The notes: generated from the letters alone by a model not told the origin. A stretch of DNA of 64,000 nt from Aquimarina muelleri DSM 19832 (GCF_000430665.1 NZ_AUML01000017.1:48000-111999), one strand, 5' to 3'; positions 46,320 to 56,002 are shown, counted from the stretch's first letter. Numbers and translations: made by a program.

Positions 46320-47075
46320 ATGAAAAACGAAAATAAAATACAATATATCTACGGTATCGCAGATAATGCCCTGATTTTGGGGCAGCGTTTATCAGAATTA
46401 TGTGGTCATGGGCCAAATCTGGAAACCGATATAGCATTAACCAATATGGCATTAGACTTATTGGGGCAAACACGAAGCTATTATCAATATGTAGCAGAGC
46501 TATCTGGAGAGGGTAAAACCGAAGATGATATTGCTTTTCTAAGAACAGAAAGACAATATAAGAACGTACTTCTTGTAGAACAGCCTAATAAGCACTTTGG
46601 ATATGTAATTACAAGACAATTTCTTTTTGATATATTTCATTTGTTACTTTTAGAAAAATTACAAAATAGTGAAGATGAAAGATTAGCAGCAATTGCAAAA
46701 AAAGGAATTAAGGAAGTGAGTTATCATCAAAGATTTTCTTCAGATTGGATAAAAAGATTGGGGGATGGTACCAAAGAGAGTCACCAAAAAGTTCAAGAAG
46801 CAGTAGATGATTTGTGGACGTTTACAGATGAACTATTCCACAGTACAGAAGAAGACCAAATAGCGTTAGACCATAAAATAGGGGTGGATACTATCGAGCT
46901 TAAAGAAAAATACTATCAAAAAGTAAAAGAAATATTAGAAGAAGCGACACTTAGTATACCAGAAACAAAATGGTTTCAGAAAGGTGGAAAACAAGGAATC
47001 CATAGTGAACATATGGGGTATTTGCTTTCAGACTTACAATACATGCAACGTACCTATCCTAATATGAAATGGTAA
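46320..47075 (+). CDS. paaC: Phenylacetyl-CoA epoxidase structural subunit PaaC
   Basis: 251 residues of the ferritin-like fold without a functional di-iron centre, as usual for PaaC. Family blocks: DNALILGQRLSELCGHGP, ALDLLGQTRSYYQY, KEVSYHQRFSSDW and GIHSEHMGYLLSDLQYMQR. It pairs with PaaA in the epoxidase core. A 101-bp spacer with a hairpin lies upstream and a REP-like hairpin downstream. Confidence 0.95.
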   Translation: MKNENKIQYIYGIADNALILGQRLSELCGHGPNLETDIALTNMALDLLGQTRSYYQYVAELSGEGKTEDDIAFLRTERQYKNVLLVEQPNKHFGYVITRQFLFDIFHLLLLEKLQNSEDERLAAIAKKGIKEVSYHQRFSSDWIKRLGDGTKESHQKVQEAVDDLWTFTDELFHSTEEDQIALDHKIGVDTIELKEKYYQKVKEILEEATLSIPETKWFQKGGKQGIHSEHMGYLLSDLQYMQRTYPNMKW

Positions 47076-47093
47076 AATAATACAATTTTTGTC

Positions 47094-47113
47094 ATTCCAG
47101 CGCAGGCTGGAAT
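47094..47113. repeat. REP-like hairpin between paaC and paaD
   Basis: ATTCCAGC-GCAG-GCTGGAAT preceded by GTC and followed by CT. The same element recurs at 50818, 55048, 55939, 56003 and (inverted) 56362. Confidence 0.85.
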
Positions 47114-47128
47114 CTATGTAATTAAGAA

Positions 47129-47632
47129 ATGACAATAAAACTTGAACAACATATAGATCCAACTCTAGTCCCTATTCTGGAAGAAATTAGCGATCCAGAA
47201 ATACCTGTATTATCTATTATGGATATGGGAGTTGTTCGTTCGGCTATTTTAGAAGATAACATAGCAAAAATTACTATAACTCCTACCTATAGTGGATGTC
47301 CAGCGATGGATGTGATAGGAGAGGATATTACTAAGGCCTTTGCAAAGGAAAATATAGAAGCTAAAGTATCTTTGGTTTTATCGCCAGCCTGGACAACCGA
47401 TTGGATTACATCAAGAGGTAGAAAAGCATTAGAAGCGTATGGTATTGCTGCTCCTTTAGATGAAGAAGCAGATAAAGAAGCATTGCTTGGAGGCAAAAAA
47501 ATAGTAAAGTGTCCTCAATGTGGTTCTGTAAATACAAAAATGATAAGTCAGTTTGGTTCAACAGCCTGTAAAGCTTTATTTCAATGTAATGATTGTTTAG
47601 AGCCTTTCGATTATTTTAAATGTCTTAAATAA
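47129..47632 (+). CDS. paaD: Epoxidase maturation protein PaaD
   Basis: 167 residues. An MIP18/DUF59 domain (about 15-95: EEISDPEIPVLSIMDMGVV, ITPTYSGCPAMDVIG) is followed by a four-Cys zinc-type motif (CPQCGSVNTK ... CNDCLEPFDYFKC). PaaD is required for activity of the epoxidase complex, probably in iron or Fe-S assembly. Downstream is paaG, 113 nt away. Confidence 0.95.
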   Translation: MTIKLEQHIDPTLVPILEEISDPEIPVLSIMDMGVVRSAILEDNIAKITITPTYSGCPAMDVIGEDITKAFAKENIEAKVSLVLSPAWTTDWITSRGRKALEAYGIAAPLDEEADKEALLGGKKIVKCPQCGSVNTKMISQFGSTACKALFQCNDCLEPFDYFKCLK

Positions 47633-47745
47633 TAGGCTTTTCAGAAAGGTAAGGTTGGAGGTCAAATAACCCCAAAACAGATAGAATTGAGAATAATAAT
47701 ATTTGAAATTATTGATAATCCAAAATTCAAAAAAGAAAACTAAAT

Positions 47746-48525
47746 ATGCCTTCCATCGAATTGCAAATTGAAAATGGCGTTGCCAAAATAACACTCAATA
47801 GACCAGAGACTTTTAATAGTTTTAATAGAGAAATGGCATTGTTGCTACAAAAAACGCTAGAGGAGTGTTCTGCTAACCCAGAGGTAAGAGCTATTATACT
47901 TACAGGTAGCGGAAAAGCATTTTGTGCAGGCCAAGACCTTAAAGAAGTGACTTCGCCAGAGTTAAACCCGGGGTTCAGAAAAATATTAGAAGAACATTAT
48001 AATCCGATAATAGAAAGAATAAGAGCTATCGAAAAACCAATTATAGCAGCAGTAAATGGGGTTGCAGCAGGAGCAGGTGCTAATATAGCTTTAGCTTGTG
48101 ATATTGTAGTCGCATCAGAAGCAGCAAGTTTTATACAAGCATTTAGTAAAATAGGATTGATTCCAGATAGTGCAGGAACCTTCTTTTTACCAAGACTTAT
48201 CGGTTTTCAAAAAGCATCGGCTTTAATGATGCTAGGAGATAAAGTAAGTGCAAAAGAAGCAGAGCAATTAGGAATGTTATATAAAGTGTTTTCTGTAGAA
48301 ACTTTTCAAGAAGAAGTAATTGCTTTAGGAAAACAATTAGCACAAATGCCTACCAAAGCATTAGGATTAACCAAAAGATTATTGAATCAATCTCTTACCC
48401 ATACTTTGGAAGAACAATTGGCAATGGAATCAGAATTACAGATTGAAGCTGCTGAGAGCGAAGATTATGCCGAAGGAGTAAACGCATTTATAGAAAAAAG
48501 AAAACCAGCATTTAAAGGAAAGTAA
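47746..48525 (+). CDS. paaG: Ring 1,2-epoxyphenylacetyl-CoA isomerase PaaG
   Basis: 259 residues of the crotonase family. The oxyanion-hole segment is FCAGQDLKEVT, followed by VNGVAAGAGANIALACD and KIGLIPDSAGTFFLPRL; the last spells the PaaG subgroup (an Asp in place of the hydratase Glu). It converts the epoxide to an oxepin-CoA. A second crotonase (55185-55937) in the cluster fits the hydratase PaaF. Confidence 0.92.
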   Translation: MPSIELQIENGVAKITLNRPETFNSFNREMALLLQKTLEECSANPEVRAIILTGSGKAFCAGQDLKEVTSPELNPGFRKILEEHYNPIIERIRAIEKPIIAAVNGVAAGAGANIALACDIVVASEAASFIQAFSKIGLIPDSAGTFFLPRLIGFQKASALMMLGDKVSAKEAEQLGMLYKVFSVETFQEEVIALGKQLAQMPTKALGLTKRLLNQSLTHTLEEQLAMESELQIEAAESEDYAEGVNAFIEKRKPAFKGK

Positions 48526-48615
48526 AATATAAAACCGAAAAATGATAAATGTAAAGGTAAGTTTGGTAAGTAGTCTTTTCAAACCTTATAATTTTATATT
48601 TAAACTTTAAAATTT

Positions 48616-49800
48616 ATGATTCAAACAGTAGGAATAATAGGATCAGGAACAATGGGTAGTGGTATCGCTCAGGTAGCAGCTACTTCTGGATGTAAAGTAA
48701 AAGTGTTTGATACCAAGCAAGAAGCACTGGATAAAAGTAAACAAGCTTTAGAAAAAGTTCTTTCTCGTTTAATCGAAAAAGGAAGAATAGATCAGGGTGA
48801 AAAGGCTCGAATTCAGGCTAATATATCATATGTAAACACTCTCAAAGGGCTTAGCGATGCAGACCTTACTATTGAAGCGATTATAGAAAATCTGGATATT
48901 AAGAAAAAAGTATTTTCAGAGTTAGAAACATATGTTTCCGAAAATGCCATTATAGCATCCAATACCTCTTCTTTATCCATAGCATCTATAGCATCCTCAC
49001 TACAAAAACCAGAAAGATGTATAGGGATTCATTTTTTTAACCCAGCTCCGTTAATGAAGTTGGTAGAAGTGATTCCTGCAGTGCAAACATCGACTCAGGT
49101 TACCGATAAAGTGATGAGTATCATTAAAGATTGGAAAAAAGTAGTAGCATTAGCAAAAGACACTCCTGGGTTCATTGTAAATCGCGTAGCAAGACCTTTT
49201 TATGGAGAATCGTTGCGTATTTACGAAGAAGGATTGGCAGATATAACTACGATAGACAAGAGTTTAAAAACTTTGGGAGGTTTTAGAATGGGACCTTTTG
49301 AGTTAATGGATTTTATAGGTAATGATATTAATTATACCGTAACAGAAACCGTTTTTGAAGCATTTTATTACGATCCACGATACAAACCTTCTTTTACACA
49401 AAAAAGATTATCTGAGGCAGGATATCTAGGAAGAAAATCTGGGAAAGGATATTATGAGTATAATAAAAATGGAACTATCATTCCTAACGAAGCCGATAGT
49501 GAAGTAGCTAATGATGAGGTACAGGCACAGTATATTTTAGATAGAGTATTGGCAATGCTGATTAATGAAGCAGCAGATGCATTGTTCTGGAAAATAGCCT
49601 CAGCAGAAGATATAGATAATGCAATGACCAAAGGGGTGAACTATCCAAAAGGATTATTAAGCTGGGCAGATGAAAAAGGAATAGATTGGTGTGTGAATAC
49701 CTTAGATAATTTGTATGATGAATATCATGAAGATAGATACAGATGTAGTCCGCTATTAAGAAAAATGGCTAGAGAGAAAAGAAGTTTTTTTAGTAAGTGA
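48616..49800 (+). CDS. paaH: 3-hydroxyadipyl-CoA dehydrogenase PaaH
   Basis: 394 residues. NAD-binding Rossmann domain (GIIGSGTMGSGIAQVAA), catalytic block IASNTSSLSIASIAS, HFFNPAPLMKLVEVIPA and the 3HCDH domains (DTPGFIVNRVARPFYGE). The C-terminal second 3HCDH repeat (QYILDRVLAMLINEAADAL) is shorter than in the roughly 475-residue E. coli PaaH. It oxidises 3-hydroxyadipyl-CoA with NAD+. The operon is interrupted after this gene by a four-helix-bundle ORF. Confidence 0.93.
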   Translation: MIQTVGIIGSGTMGSGIAQVAATSGCKVKVFDTKQEALDKSKQALEKVLSRLIEKGRIDQGEKARIQANISYVNTLKGLSDADLTIEAIIENLDIKKKVFSELETYVSENAIIASNTSSLSIASIASSLQKPERCIGIHFFNPAPLMKLVEVIPAVQTSTQVTDKVMSIIKDWKKVVALAKDTPGFIVNRVARPFYGESLRIYEEGLADITTIDKSLKTLGGFRMGPFELMDFIGNDINYTVTETVFEAFYYDPRYKPSFTQKRLSEAGYLGRKSGKGYYEYNKNGTIIPNEADSEVANDEVQAQYILDRVLAMLINEAADALFWKIASAEDIDNAMTKGVNYPKGLLSWADEKGIDWCVNTLDNLYDEYHEDRYRCSPLLRKMAREKRSFFSK

Positions 49801-49864
49801 ATATTATTAGAGTAGATGAGTAAAATATAACCACAGACTAGACTCCATAACTAATAGTAATATA

Positions 49865-50245
49865 ATGAAAAGTAAATACCATTTTAAATTCGAAGATTTG
49901 ATGATTTACAACAAAGCAATAGACTTTGGCGAATCCGTAAATAATCAAATAAAAACTTTTCCAAAAGAAGAGATGTATAGGATTGCTAATCAGTTTATAA
50001 GAGCAGCAGATTCATTAGCACTAAACATAGCAGAAGGATCTGCAAGTTCTGAAGAACAGTTTAATCAATATTTACAAAAGGCATGGGATAGTGCTCACGA
50101 ATGTATAGTTTGTAGTACAAAAGCAAAAATAAGAGGGTTTATAAGTCAAGATCAAGATGAACAAAATAGAGAAGATATTACAGAATTATCTAAAATGATA
50201 ACCTCTTTCAAAAGACATTTAAAATCAAAAATGGATAAAAAATGA
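49865..50245 (+). CDS. Four-helix-bundle (S23-type) protein inserted in the paa operon
   Basis: 126 residues, matching the four helix bundle family (TIGR02436) also found inside 23S rRNA intervening sequences: FKFEDLMIYNKAIDFGESV, IANQFIRAADSLALNIAEGSASSEEQFNQYL, AWDSAHECIVCSTKA. Its function is unknown; related genes occur scattered as solitary inserts in Bacteroidota. It has no obvious role in phenylacetate breakdown and sits between paaH and paaI in the same orientation. Confidence 0.9.
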   Translation: MKSKYHFKFEDLMIYNKAIDFGESVNNQIKTFPKEEMYRIANQFIRAADSLALNIAEGSASSEEQFNQYLQKAWDSAHECIVCSTKAKIRGFISQDQDEQNREDITELSKMITSFKRHLKSKMDKK

Positions 50246-50317
50246 AGGTATAAGTATGAGAGTAAATAATAGAACAACTCAAATACTAATAAACTCAATA
50301 ACTTACATACTTAAAAA

Positions 50318-50740
50318 ATGACTCACAAACGTATTAACTCCAACCTTATACCAAAACGAATGCTTAGTCAGGATCCGTTTAGTCAATGGTTAGGTGTTGA
50401 AATTATCGAAGTTGAAAAAGGAAGATGCAAAGTAGGTATGACTGTTAGAAAAGAAATGTTGAATAGTATGGGTAAAGCCCACGGAGGAATATCCTATAGC
50501 CTTGCCGATACAGCATTTGGTTTTTCAGCCAATACACATGGTAAATATGCAGTATCTATAGAAACCTCTATTAACCATATCGAAGCATTAGAAGAAGGAG
50601 ATTATATTACCGCAGAAGCAGTAACCGATATTGTTAAAACAAGAGTAGGCTTTAATATAGTAGAGGTAAAAAGGGGAGAAGATATTGTAGCACTCTTTAA
50701 AGGAGTAGTATACAGAACCAGCAAAGACTGGGAAGAATAG
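50318..50740 (+). CDS. paaI: Hotdog-fold acyl-CoA thioesterase PaaI
   Basis: 140 residues; ATG at 50318, with a second possible start at MLSQDPFSQWLG (residue 15). Hotdog thioesterase motifs: LNSMGKAHGGISYSLADTAFGFSAN and SIETSINHIEALEEGD. PaaI hydrolyses stalled aryl-CoA ring compounds and frees CoA. Downstream 292 bp contain a REP hairpin and an AT-rich inverted repeat before paaJ. Confidence 0.92.
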   Translation: MTHKRINSNLIPKRMLSQDPFSQWLGVEIIEVEKGRCKVGMTVRKEMLNSMGKAHGGISYSLADTAFGFSANTHGKYAVSIETSINHIEALEEGDYITAEAVTDIVKTRVGFNIVEVKRGEDIVALFKGVVYRTSKDWEE

Positions 50741-50817
50741 AATCTGAAAATAATAAATGATAAAGTTTTTAAGAGCAGTAAACACTTTAGATTTTCAAAT
50801 TTAAAATTTAACTTGTC

Positions 50818-50837
50818 ATTCCAGCGTAGGCTGGAAT
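50818..50837. repeat. REP-like hairpin between paaI and paaJ
   Basis: ATTCCAGC-GTAG-GCTGGAAT, preceded by TTGTC and followed by CTATAG, the same family as 47094-47113. Confidence 0.85.
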
Positions 50838-50870
50838 CTATAGTTGGAGCAAAATACAATGTAAAACCAA

Positions 50871-51020
50871 AAAATGTAAAATGAAAAAGTAAAAAAGAGT
50901 GTTATGAGGTATACTTTAATCTTTCAGCTTTTCATTTACTATTTAATAATAACATACAACTGTAAAATAATAGTATAAGTATAAACAGTTTACACTTTTA
51001 ACTTTATCATTTTACATTTA
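50871..51020. repeat. AT-rich inverted repeat upstream of paaJ
   Basis: The left arm AAAATGTAAAATGAAAAAGT (50871-50890) pairs imperfectly with the right arm ACTTTATCATTTTACATTT (51001-51019). Similar arms flank paaZ and the paaF gene. Confidence 0.6.
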
Positions 51021-51032
51021 AAATTTAATATT

Positions 51033-52247
51033 TTGAAAGAAGCATATATAATAGACGGAATCCGTACCCCAATAGGAAGTTATAAAGGAACATTATCAGC
51101 GGTTAGAACCGATGATTTAGGGGCTTTGGTAATAGAAAAATTAGTAGAAAAAAATCCCAACATTCCAAAAGAAGCTTATGACGATGTTATTATGGGGTGT
51201 GCAAATCAAGCCGGAGAAGATAACCGTAATGTAGCCAGAATGTCTGCATTACTAGCAGGTTTGCCTTTTACTGTTCCTGGTGAAACTGTTAATCGTTTAT
51301 GTAGCTCAGGACTATCAGCAATAATTCATGCAAATAGAGCCATCAAAGCAGGAGATGGAGATTTGTTTATTTCTGGAGGAGTAGAAAATATGACTCGTGG
51401 GCCATACGTAGTTGCAAAACCATCCTCAGCCTTTGGCAATGATTCTAAAATGTATGACTCTAGTTTTGGATGGCGATTCGTAAACCAAAAAATGCACGAT
51501 TTATATGGTACCGATGGTATGGGAAATACCGCCGAGAATTTGGTAGAAAAATATAATATATCCAGAGAAGATCAAGATGCCTTTGCATATTGGAGCCAGA
51601 GCAAAGCAGTAGCAGCTCAAAAATCAGGAAGATTGGCAAAAGAAATAACAACAGTCGAAATTCCGCAGCGTAAAAAAGATCCTATTTTATTTTCTAACGA
51701 CGAGTTTATAAAATCCAATACAACCACAGAAATATTAGGGAAATTACGTCCGGCCTTTAAAAAAGATGGAAGTGTAACCGCAGGAAACTCTTCTGGATTA
51801 AACGATGGTGCAGCAGCAACAATTATTGCATCAGAAGATGCAGTTAAAAAATATAACTTAACACCCTTAGCCAGAATAGTAAGTTCTGCAGTAGTAGGAG
51901 TAGAGCCCAGAATTATGGGTATTGGACCTGTTCAGGCATCTAATAAAGCATTAGAAAAAGCAGGGATTACAATGGCGGATATCGATGTGATCGAGCTTAA
52001 CGAAGCTTTTGCATCTCAAGCCTTGGCATGTATTAGAGAATGGGGATTGGCAGATAATGATCCAAGAATCAATCCTAACGGAGGATCTATTGCGATAGGA
52101 CACCCACTAGGGGTAACAGGAGCAAGAATAGCATACTCCGCAGCTTTAGAACTAAAAGAACAAAATAAACGCTACGCTTTAATTACTATGTGTGTAGGTG
52201 TAGGGCAAGGGTATGCAGCGGTGATTGAGAATGTTAATGTTAATTAA
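51033..52247 (+). CDS. paaJ: 3-oxoadipyl-CoA/3-oxo-5,6-dehydrosuberyl-CoA thiolase PaaJ
   Basis: 404 residues from a TTG start (the only plausible one: MKEAYIIDGIRTPIGSYKG). Catalytic Cys in ETVNRLCSSGLSAI, His in GSIAIGHPLGVTGARI and Cys in TMCVGVGQGYA. PaaJ splits the ring-derived beta-ketoacyl-CoA to acetyl-CoA and a shorter acyl-CoA. Length and motifs match the PcaF/PaaJ branch. Neighbours: paaI upstream and paaZ downstream, with repeat-laden spacers on both sides. Confidence 0.95.
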   Translation: MKEAYIIDGIRTPIGSYKGTLSAVRTDDLGALVIEKLVEKNPNIPKEAYDDVIMGCANQAGEDNRNVARMSALLAGLPFTVPGETVNRLCSSGLSAIIHANRAIKAGDGDLFISGGVENMTRGPYVVAKPSSAFGNDSKMYDSSFGWRFVNQKMHDLYGTDGMGNTAENLVEKYNISREDQDAFAYWSQSKAVAAQKSGRLAKEITTVEIPQRKKDPILFSNDEFIKSNTTTEILGKLRPAFKKDGSVTAGNSSGLNDGAAATIIASEDAVKKYNLTPLARIVSSAVVGVEPRIMGIGPVQASNKALEKAGITMADIDVIELNEAFASQALACIREWGLADNDPRINPNGGSIAIGHPLGVTGARIAYSAALELKEQNKRYALITMCVGVGQGYAAVIENVNVN

Positions 52248-52273
52248 ATAATCGATTATGTCTTATAAAATTT

Positions 52274-52325
52274 AATTTGTCATTCCGCCCTTCGACTTAG
52301 CTCAGGATAAACTAAAGGCCGGAAA
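52274..52325. repeat. Variant REP element between paaJ and paaZ
   Basis: GTCATTCCG...CTTCGACTTAGCTCAGG...GGCCGGAA. It is a known-looking flavobacterial repeat type, and the arms ATTCCG / CGGAA resemble the REP family with a different middle. A related element occurs near 54980-55035 (ACTGAGCTTGTGAAAG ... CTTCGATAAGTTCAGTGTG). Confidence 0.5.
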
Positions 52326-52352
52326 CTATAATTGAAGTAAAAAAGAACATAA

Positions 52353-52427
52353 AAGTCTAAAAATGTAAAATAATAAAGTTTATAAGATATTGCGAATTAC
52401 TTTGAACTTTTTAGATTTTACATTTAA
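52353..52427. repeat. AT-rich inverted repeat upstream of paaZ
   Basis: AAGTCTAAAAATGTAAAAT (52353-52371) and ACTTTTTAGATTTTACATTT (52406-52425) are inverted and complementary with few mismatches. The right arm is repeated almost exactly near 55150. Confidence 0.6.
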
Positions 52428-52464
52428 AAATATAATTTCCCTTTGGGAACTAAAGATCTAGAGT

Positions 52465-54963
52465 ATGAAAAAACTAGAAAGTTACATAAACGGAAAATGG
52501 GCTTCAGGTTCTGGAGACGGAATAATAATGCATGATGCCGTTACAGGTGCCGTTATCGCAGAGTCTACTACACAAGGATTAGATATTCCAGAGGTATTAC
52601 AATATGGTAGAACCAAAGGAGGAGGGATTCTTCGTAAAATGACATTTCAAGAACGTGGTAATATGCTTAAAAAACTGGCATTATATCTTACCAAACGAAA
52701 AGAAGACTTTTATGAACTAAGTTACCGCACCGGGGCAACCCGAATAGATAGTTGGATCGATATCGAAGGAGGATTTGGAAATCTTTTTGCCAATGCATCC
52801 TTACGTAAACTATTTCCAAACCAACCTTATCATGTAGAAGGAGATCCAATAGACCTTTCTAAGGGAGGAAGATTTATGGCGCACCACATTCTAGTACCTA
52901 AAAGAGGAGTCGCTGTTCACATTAATGCTTTTAACTTCCCTATATGGGGAATGTTAGAAAAATGTGCAGTTAATTGGATGGCAGGAATGCCGGCAGTAGT
53001 ATTACCAGCACCACAAACCGCTTATTTAACAGAAGCTGTAGTACGCGTGATTGTAGATTCTGGTATACTTCCAGAAGGAGCATTACAACTACTTAGCGGA
53101 ATGACTAAAACGATTTTAGACACCGTACAATCTCAGGATGTAGTAACCTTTACAGGATCTGCACACACAGGAAGAATGCTAAAAGCACATCCAAGATTGA
53201 TAGAAGAATCCGTTCCTTTTACTATGGAAGCAGACTCATTAAACGCTTCGATATTAGGAAAAGACGCAGTACCAGGAACTCCAGAATTTGATCTGTTTAT
53301 TAAAGAAGTAAGGAATGAAATGACCGTTAAATCTGGTCAAAAATGTACCGCTATCCGTAGGATTATAGTACCTTCTAATTGTATCGAAGACGTGCAAATT
53401 GCATTAGGACAACAACTCGATAAAGTTACCATTGGAGATCCAAGATTAAAAGAAGTACGAATGGGATCTTTGGCAAGTAAGCAACAAGTAGAAAGCTTTA
53501 GAAATAACGTATCCGAAATAGCAAAAACAGCGCAGATTGTATACGGTAGTTTAGATAAAATTGAAACTATTGGAGCAGATGCGCAAAAAGGAGCATTTGT
53601 AAGTCCAATACTACTTAGAGAAGACCAACCATTTAAGAATAATGGAGTTCATGAAATCGAAGCATTTGGACCAGTATCTACTCTAATACCTTATGATACT
53701 ATCGAAGACGCAATTACTTTATCCCAAATGGGTAAAGGATCTTTAGTATCTTCAATTTTTACCTACGACGATGCCATAGCAAAAGAATATGTAGTAGGAG
53801 CAGCAACACATCATGGTCGTATATTGGTTGGTAATCGAGAAAATGCGAAACAAAGTACAGGGCATGGTTCTCCACTACCATTACTTACGCATGGTGGACC
53901 AGGACGCGCTGGTGGAGGCGAAGAAATGGGAGGAATACGTGGTATAAAACACTATATGCAACGATGTGCAATACAAGGAACACCAACCACATTAACAGAG
54001 ATAACAGGTATTTATCAGGCAAATTCGGCATATAAAGTAGCAGAAAAACATCCGTTTGCGTACCATTGGGAAGATATCCAACCAGGAATGTCCCTTAAAA
54101 CACATAACCGTACTATAACCGATACCGATATTATTGGTTTTGCAAACCTTACTTGGGATCACTTTTATGCACATACCGATATAACATCGCTAGAAGGAAG
54201 CATTTTTGAAAAACGTACTGCCCACGGATATTTTATTCTGGCAGCAGCAGCAGGATTATTTGTATATCCAAACAAAGGTCCCGTAGCAGCAAATTATGGA
54301 TTAGAAGAATGCAGGTTTTTAAGACCAATCTATCATAACGATACCGTATATGTACGATTAACCTGTAAGCAAAAAGTAGATCGAGACGTTGCAAGTGCAG
54401 AACACCCTAGCGGAATCGTAAAATGGTTTGTAGAAGTCTTTGATACCGAAGATGAATTAGTTGCTATTGCTACTATCTTAACGATGGTACAAAAAAAGCA
54501 AACTACCTTAGTAGAAATGACCGAAGCAAAAATTGAAGAATGTTTACATAAACTTACAGCAGATACAAAACCTAAATGGGGAATCATGACGGCGCAGCAT
54601 ATGATTGAACATTTAGAGTATACTTATAAGATAGCTTCAGGAGAAATACAGGATTTTGAAATCGCAACCCCAGAAAAGATTCTCGATAAAGTACATAACA
54701 GTTTGTATACCTACGAACCTTTTCCTAAAAATACAGAGTTTCCATTACTTAAAAAAGGAGTGGTAGAAGATCTGAATCATGCTGATCTGGCAACCGCAAT
54801 TATAAAGTTGAAAGAAGCAAGAGAAGTATATAAAACCTATTTTAAAGAAAATCCGGAAGCAAAATTAAAAAACATTGTTTTTGGAGAACTCAATAAATAT
54901 GAATGGTATTTATTAGAAAGAAAACATTTAAACCATCATTTTGATCAATTTGATATTCTTTAA
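52465..54963 (+). CDS. paaZ: Bifunctional oxepin-CoA hydrolase/aldehyde dehydrogenase PaaZ with extra C-terminal domain
   Basis: 832 residues, longer than the roughly 680 of E. coli PaaZ. Residues 1-520 are an aldehyde dehydrogenase ([48 protein letters not shown] with the catalytic Cys). Residues about 530-680 are a MaoC-like hydratase ([31 protein letters not shown]). From residue about 686 an added domain reads [20 protein letters not shown] and ends [13 protein letters not shown], resembling DUF1569/DinB-like proteins with candidate metal-binding His residues. It opens the seven-membered ring and oxidises the aldehyde. Confidence 0.93.
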   Translation: MKKLESYINGKWASGSGDGIIMHDAVTGAVIAESTTQGLDIPEVLQYGRTKGGGILRKMTFQERGNMLKKLALYLTKRKEDFYELSYRTGATRIDSWIDIEGGFGNLFANASLRKLFPNQPYHVEGDPIDLSKGGRFMAHHILVPKRGVAVHINAFNFPIWGMLEKCAVNWMAGMPAVVLPAPQTAYLTEAVVRVIVDSGILPEGALQLLSGMTKTILDTVQSQDVVTFTGSAHTGRMLKAHPRLIEESVPFTMEADSLNASILGKDAVPGTPEFDLFIKEVRNEMTVKSGQKCTAIRRIIVPSNCIEDVQIALGQQLDKVTIGDPRLKEVRMGSLASKQQVESFRNNVSEIAKTAQIVYGSLDKIETIGADAQKGAFVSPILLREDQPFKNNGVHEIEAFGPVSTLIPYDTIEDAITLSQMGKGSLVSSIFTYDDAIAKEYVVGAATHHGRILVGNRENAKQSTGHGSPLPLLTHGGPGRAGGGEEMGGIRGIKHYMQRCAIQGTPTTLTEITGIYQANSAYKVAEKHPFAYHWEDIQPGMSLKTHNRTITDTDIIGFANLTWDHFYAHTDITSLEGSIFEKRTAHGYFILAAAAGLFVYPNKGPVAANYGLEECRFLRPIYHNDTVYVRLTCKQKVDRDVASAEHPSGIVKWFVEVFDTEDELVAIATILTMVQKKQTTLVEMTEAKIEECLHKLTADTKPKWGIMTAQHMIEHLEYTYKIASGEIQDFEIATPEKILDKVHNSLYTYEPFPKNTEFPLLKKGVVEDLNHADLATAIIKLKEAREVYKTYFKENPEAKLKNIVFGELNKYEWYLLERKHLNHHFDQFDIL

Positions 54964-55047
54964 AGAATAGGATTGTTGTACTGAGCTTGTGAAAGAAGGG
55001 CTTATGTTGAATATACTTCGATAAGTTCAGTGTGATACTAGATTGTC

Positions 55048-55067
55048 ATTCCAGCGTAGGCTGGAAT
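55048..55067. repeat. REP-like hairpin between paaZ and the second crotonase gene
   Basis: ATTCCAGC-GTAG-GCTGGAAT, identical to 50818-50837. Confidence 0.85.
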
Positions 55068-55091
55068 CCAAAATTAAGATAAAATGAAAAA

Positions 55092-55172
55092 CCGTAAACC
55101 GTAAACCGTAAAATGATAAATGATAAAGTTGAAATATAGATACTTTGGACTTTTAGATTTTACATTTAAAAT
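55092..55172. repeat. CCGTAAA triplet and AT-rich inverted repeat
   Basis: Three tandem CCGTAAA units (55092-55112) lead into AAAATGATAAATGATAAAGT. The right arm ACTTTTAGATTTTACATTT near 55150-55168 matches the element before paaZ. Confidence 0.55.
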
Positions 55173-55184
55173 TTGATATTTATT

Positions 55185-55937
55185 TTGACACAACCATACG
55201 TAACCTTAGAAATAGAGAACCAGGTAGGGACTATAGAATTTTTTCACCCTGCACATAACTCATTACCAGGAGATATTCTGGCAAAACTAGCGCAAACTAT
55301 TACCGATGCAGGTACTAACGACGATATTAAAGTTATTGTATTAAAAAGTGGAAAAGACAGAACATTTTGCGCCGGAGCAAGTTTTAAAGAACTAATTAAC
55401 ATTAACGATGCCGAAACCGGAAAAGTGTTTTTCTCTGGGTTTGCCAATGTGATTAACGCTATGCGTAAATGTCCAAAATTTATTATTGGGCGAGTACAAG
55501 GAAAAACTGTAGGTGGCGGAGTAGGATTAGCCTCGGCAACCGATTATTGCATGGCAACCAAATACGCAGCCATAAAACTAAGCGAACTTAATGTTGGTAT
55601 AGGACCATTTGTAGTAGGGCCGGCAGTAGAGCGTAAAATTGGATTATCTGCAATGACCCAGATAGCAATAGACGCCAATTCGTTTTATGATGCAGAATGG
55701 GCAAGAGATAAAGGATTGTTCACCAAAGTTTTTGAAGATATAGAAACGTTGGATGCTGAAGTAAAAGCTTTTGCAGAAAATTTATGTACCTATAATCCCG
55801 AAGCAATGAAGGATATGAAAAAAGCATTTTGGACAGGAACAGAAGATTGGGATACCCTTTTGGCAGAAAGAGCAGTAATTAGCGGAAGATTGGTGCTAAG
55901 CGATTTTACAAAAGAAAAATTAAAAGGGTTTAAGTAA
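55185..55937 (+). CDS. paaF: Enoyl-CoA hydratase, probable PaaF
   Basis: About 250 residues from TTG at 55185 (MTQPYVTLEIENQVGTIEFF); an in-frame TTG four codons earlier is less likely. Crotonase motifs: FCAGASFKELININDA, IIGRVQGKTVGGGVGLASATDYCMA and LSELNVGIGPFVVG. Since the PaaG role is filled by the gene at 47746, this is the best candidate for PaaF, which hydrates 2,3-dehydroadipyl-CoA. The subgroup is divergent, so confidence in the exact reaction is moderate. Confidence 0.8.
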   Translation: MTQPYVTLEIENQVGTIEFFHPAHNSLPGDILAKLAQTITDAGTNDDIKVIVLKSGKDRTFCAGASFKELININDAETGKVFFSGFANVINAMRKCPKFIIGRVQGKTVGGGVGLASATDYCMATKYAAIKLSELNVGIGPFVVGPAVERKIGLSAMTQIAIDANSFYDAEWARDKGLFTKVFEDIETLDAEVKAFAENLCTYNPEAMKDMKKAFWTGTEDWDTLLAERAVISGRLVLSDFTKEKLKGFK

Positions 55938-55938
55938 A

Positions 55939-55958
55939 ATTCCTGCGTAGGCAGGAAT
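55939..55958. repeat. REP-like hairpin upstream of the GIY-YIG gene
   Basis: ATTCCTGC-GTAG-GCAGGAAT. A second direct copy lies 64 nt further on. Confidence 0.85.
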
Positions 55959-56002
55959 CTCACAGACTCAGCTTAGCGTAAGAGTAAAGTAGTTTAAATA
56001 AA

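Noticed and set aside
54333..54587. Minus-strand ORF inside paaZ
   Set aside because: Shadow of a strongly supported gene, with no family resemblance. The same holds for the other antisense frames in the window.
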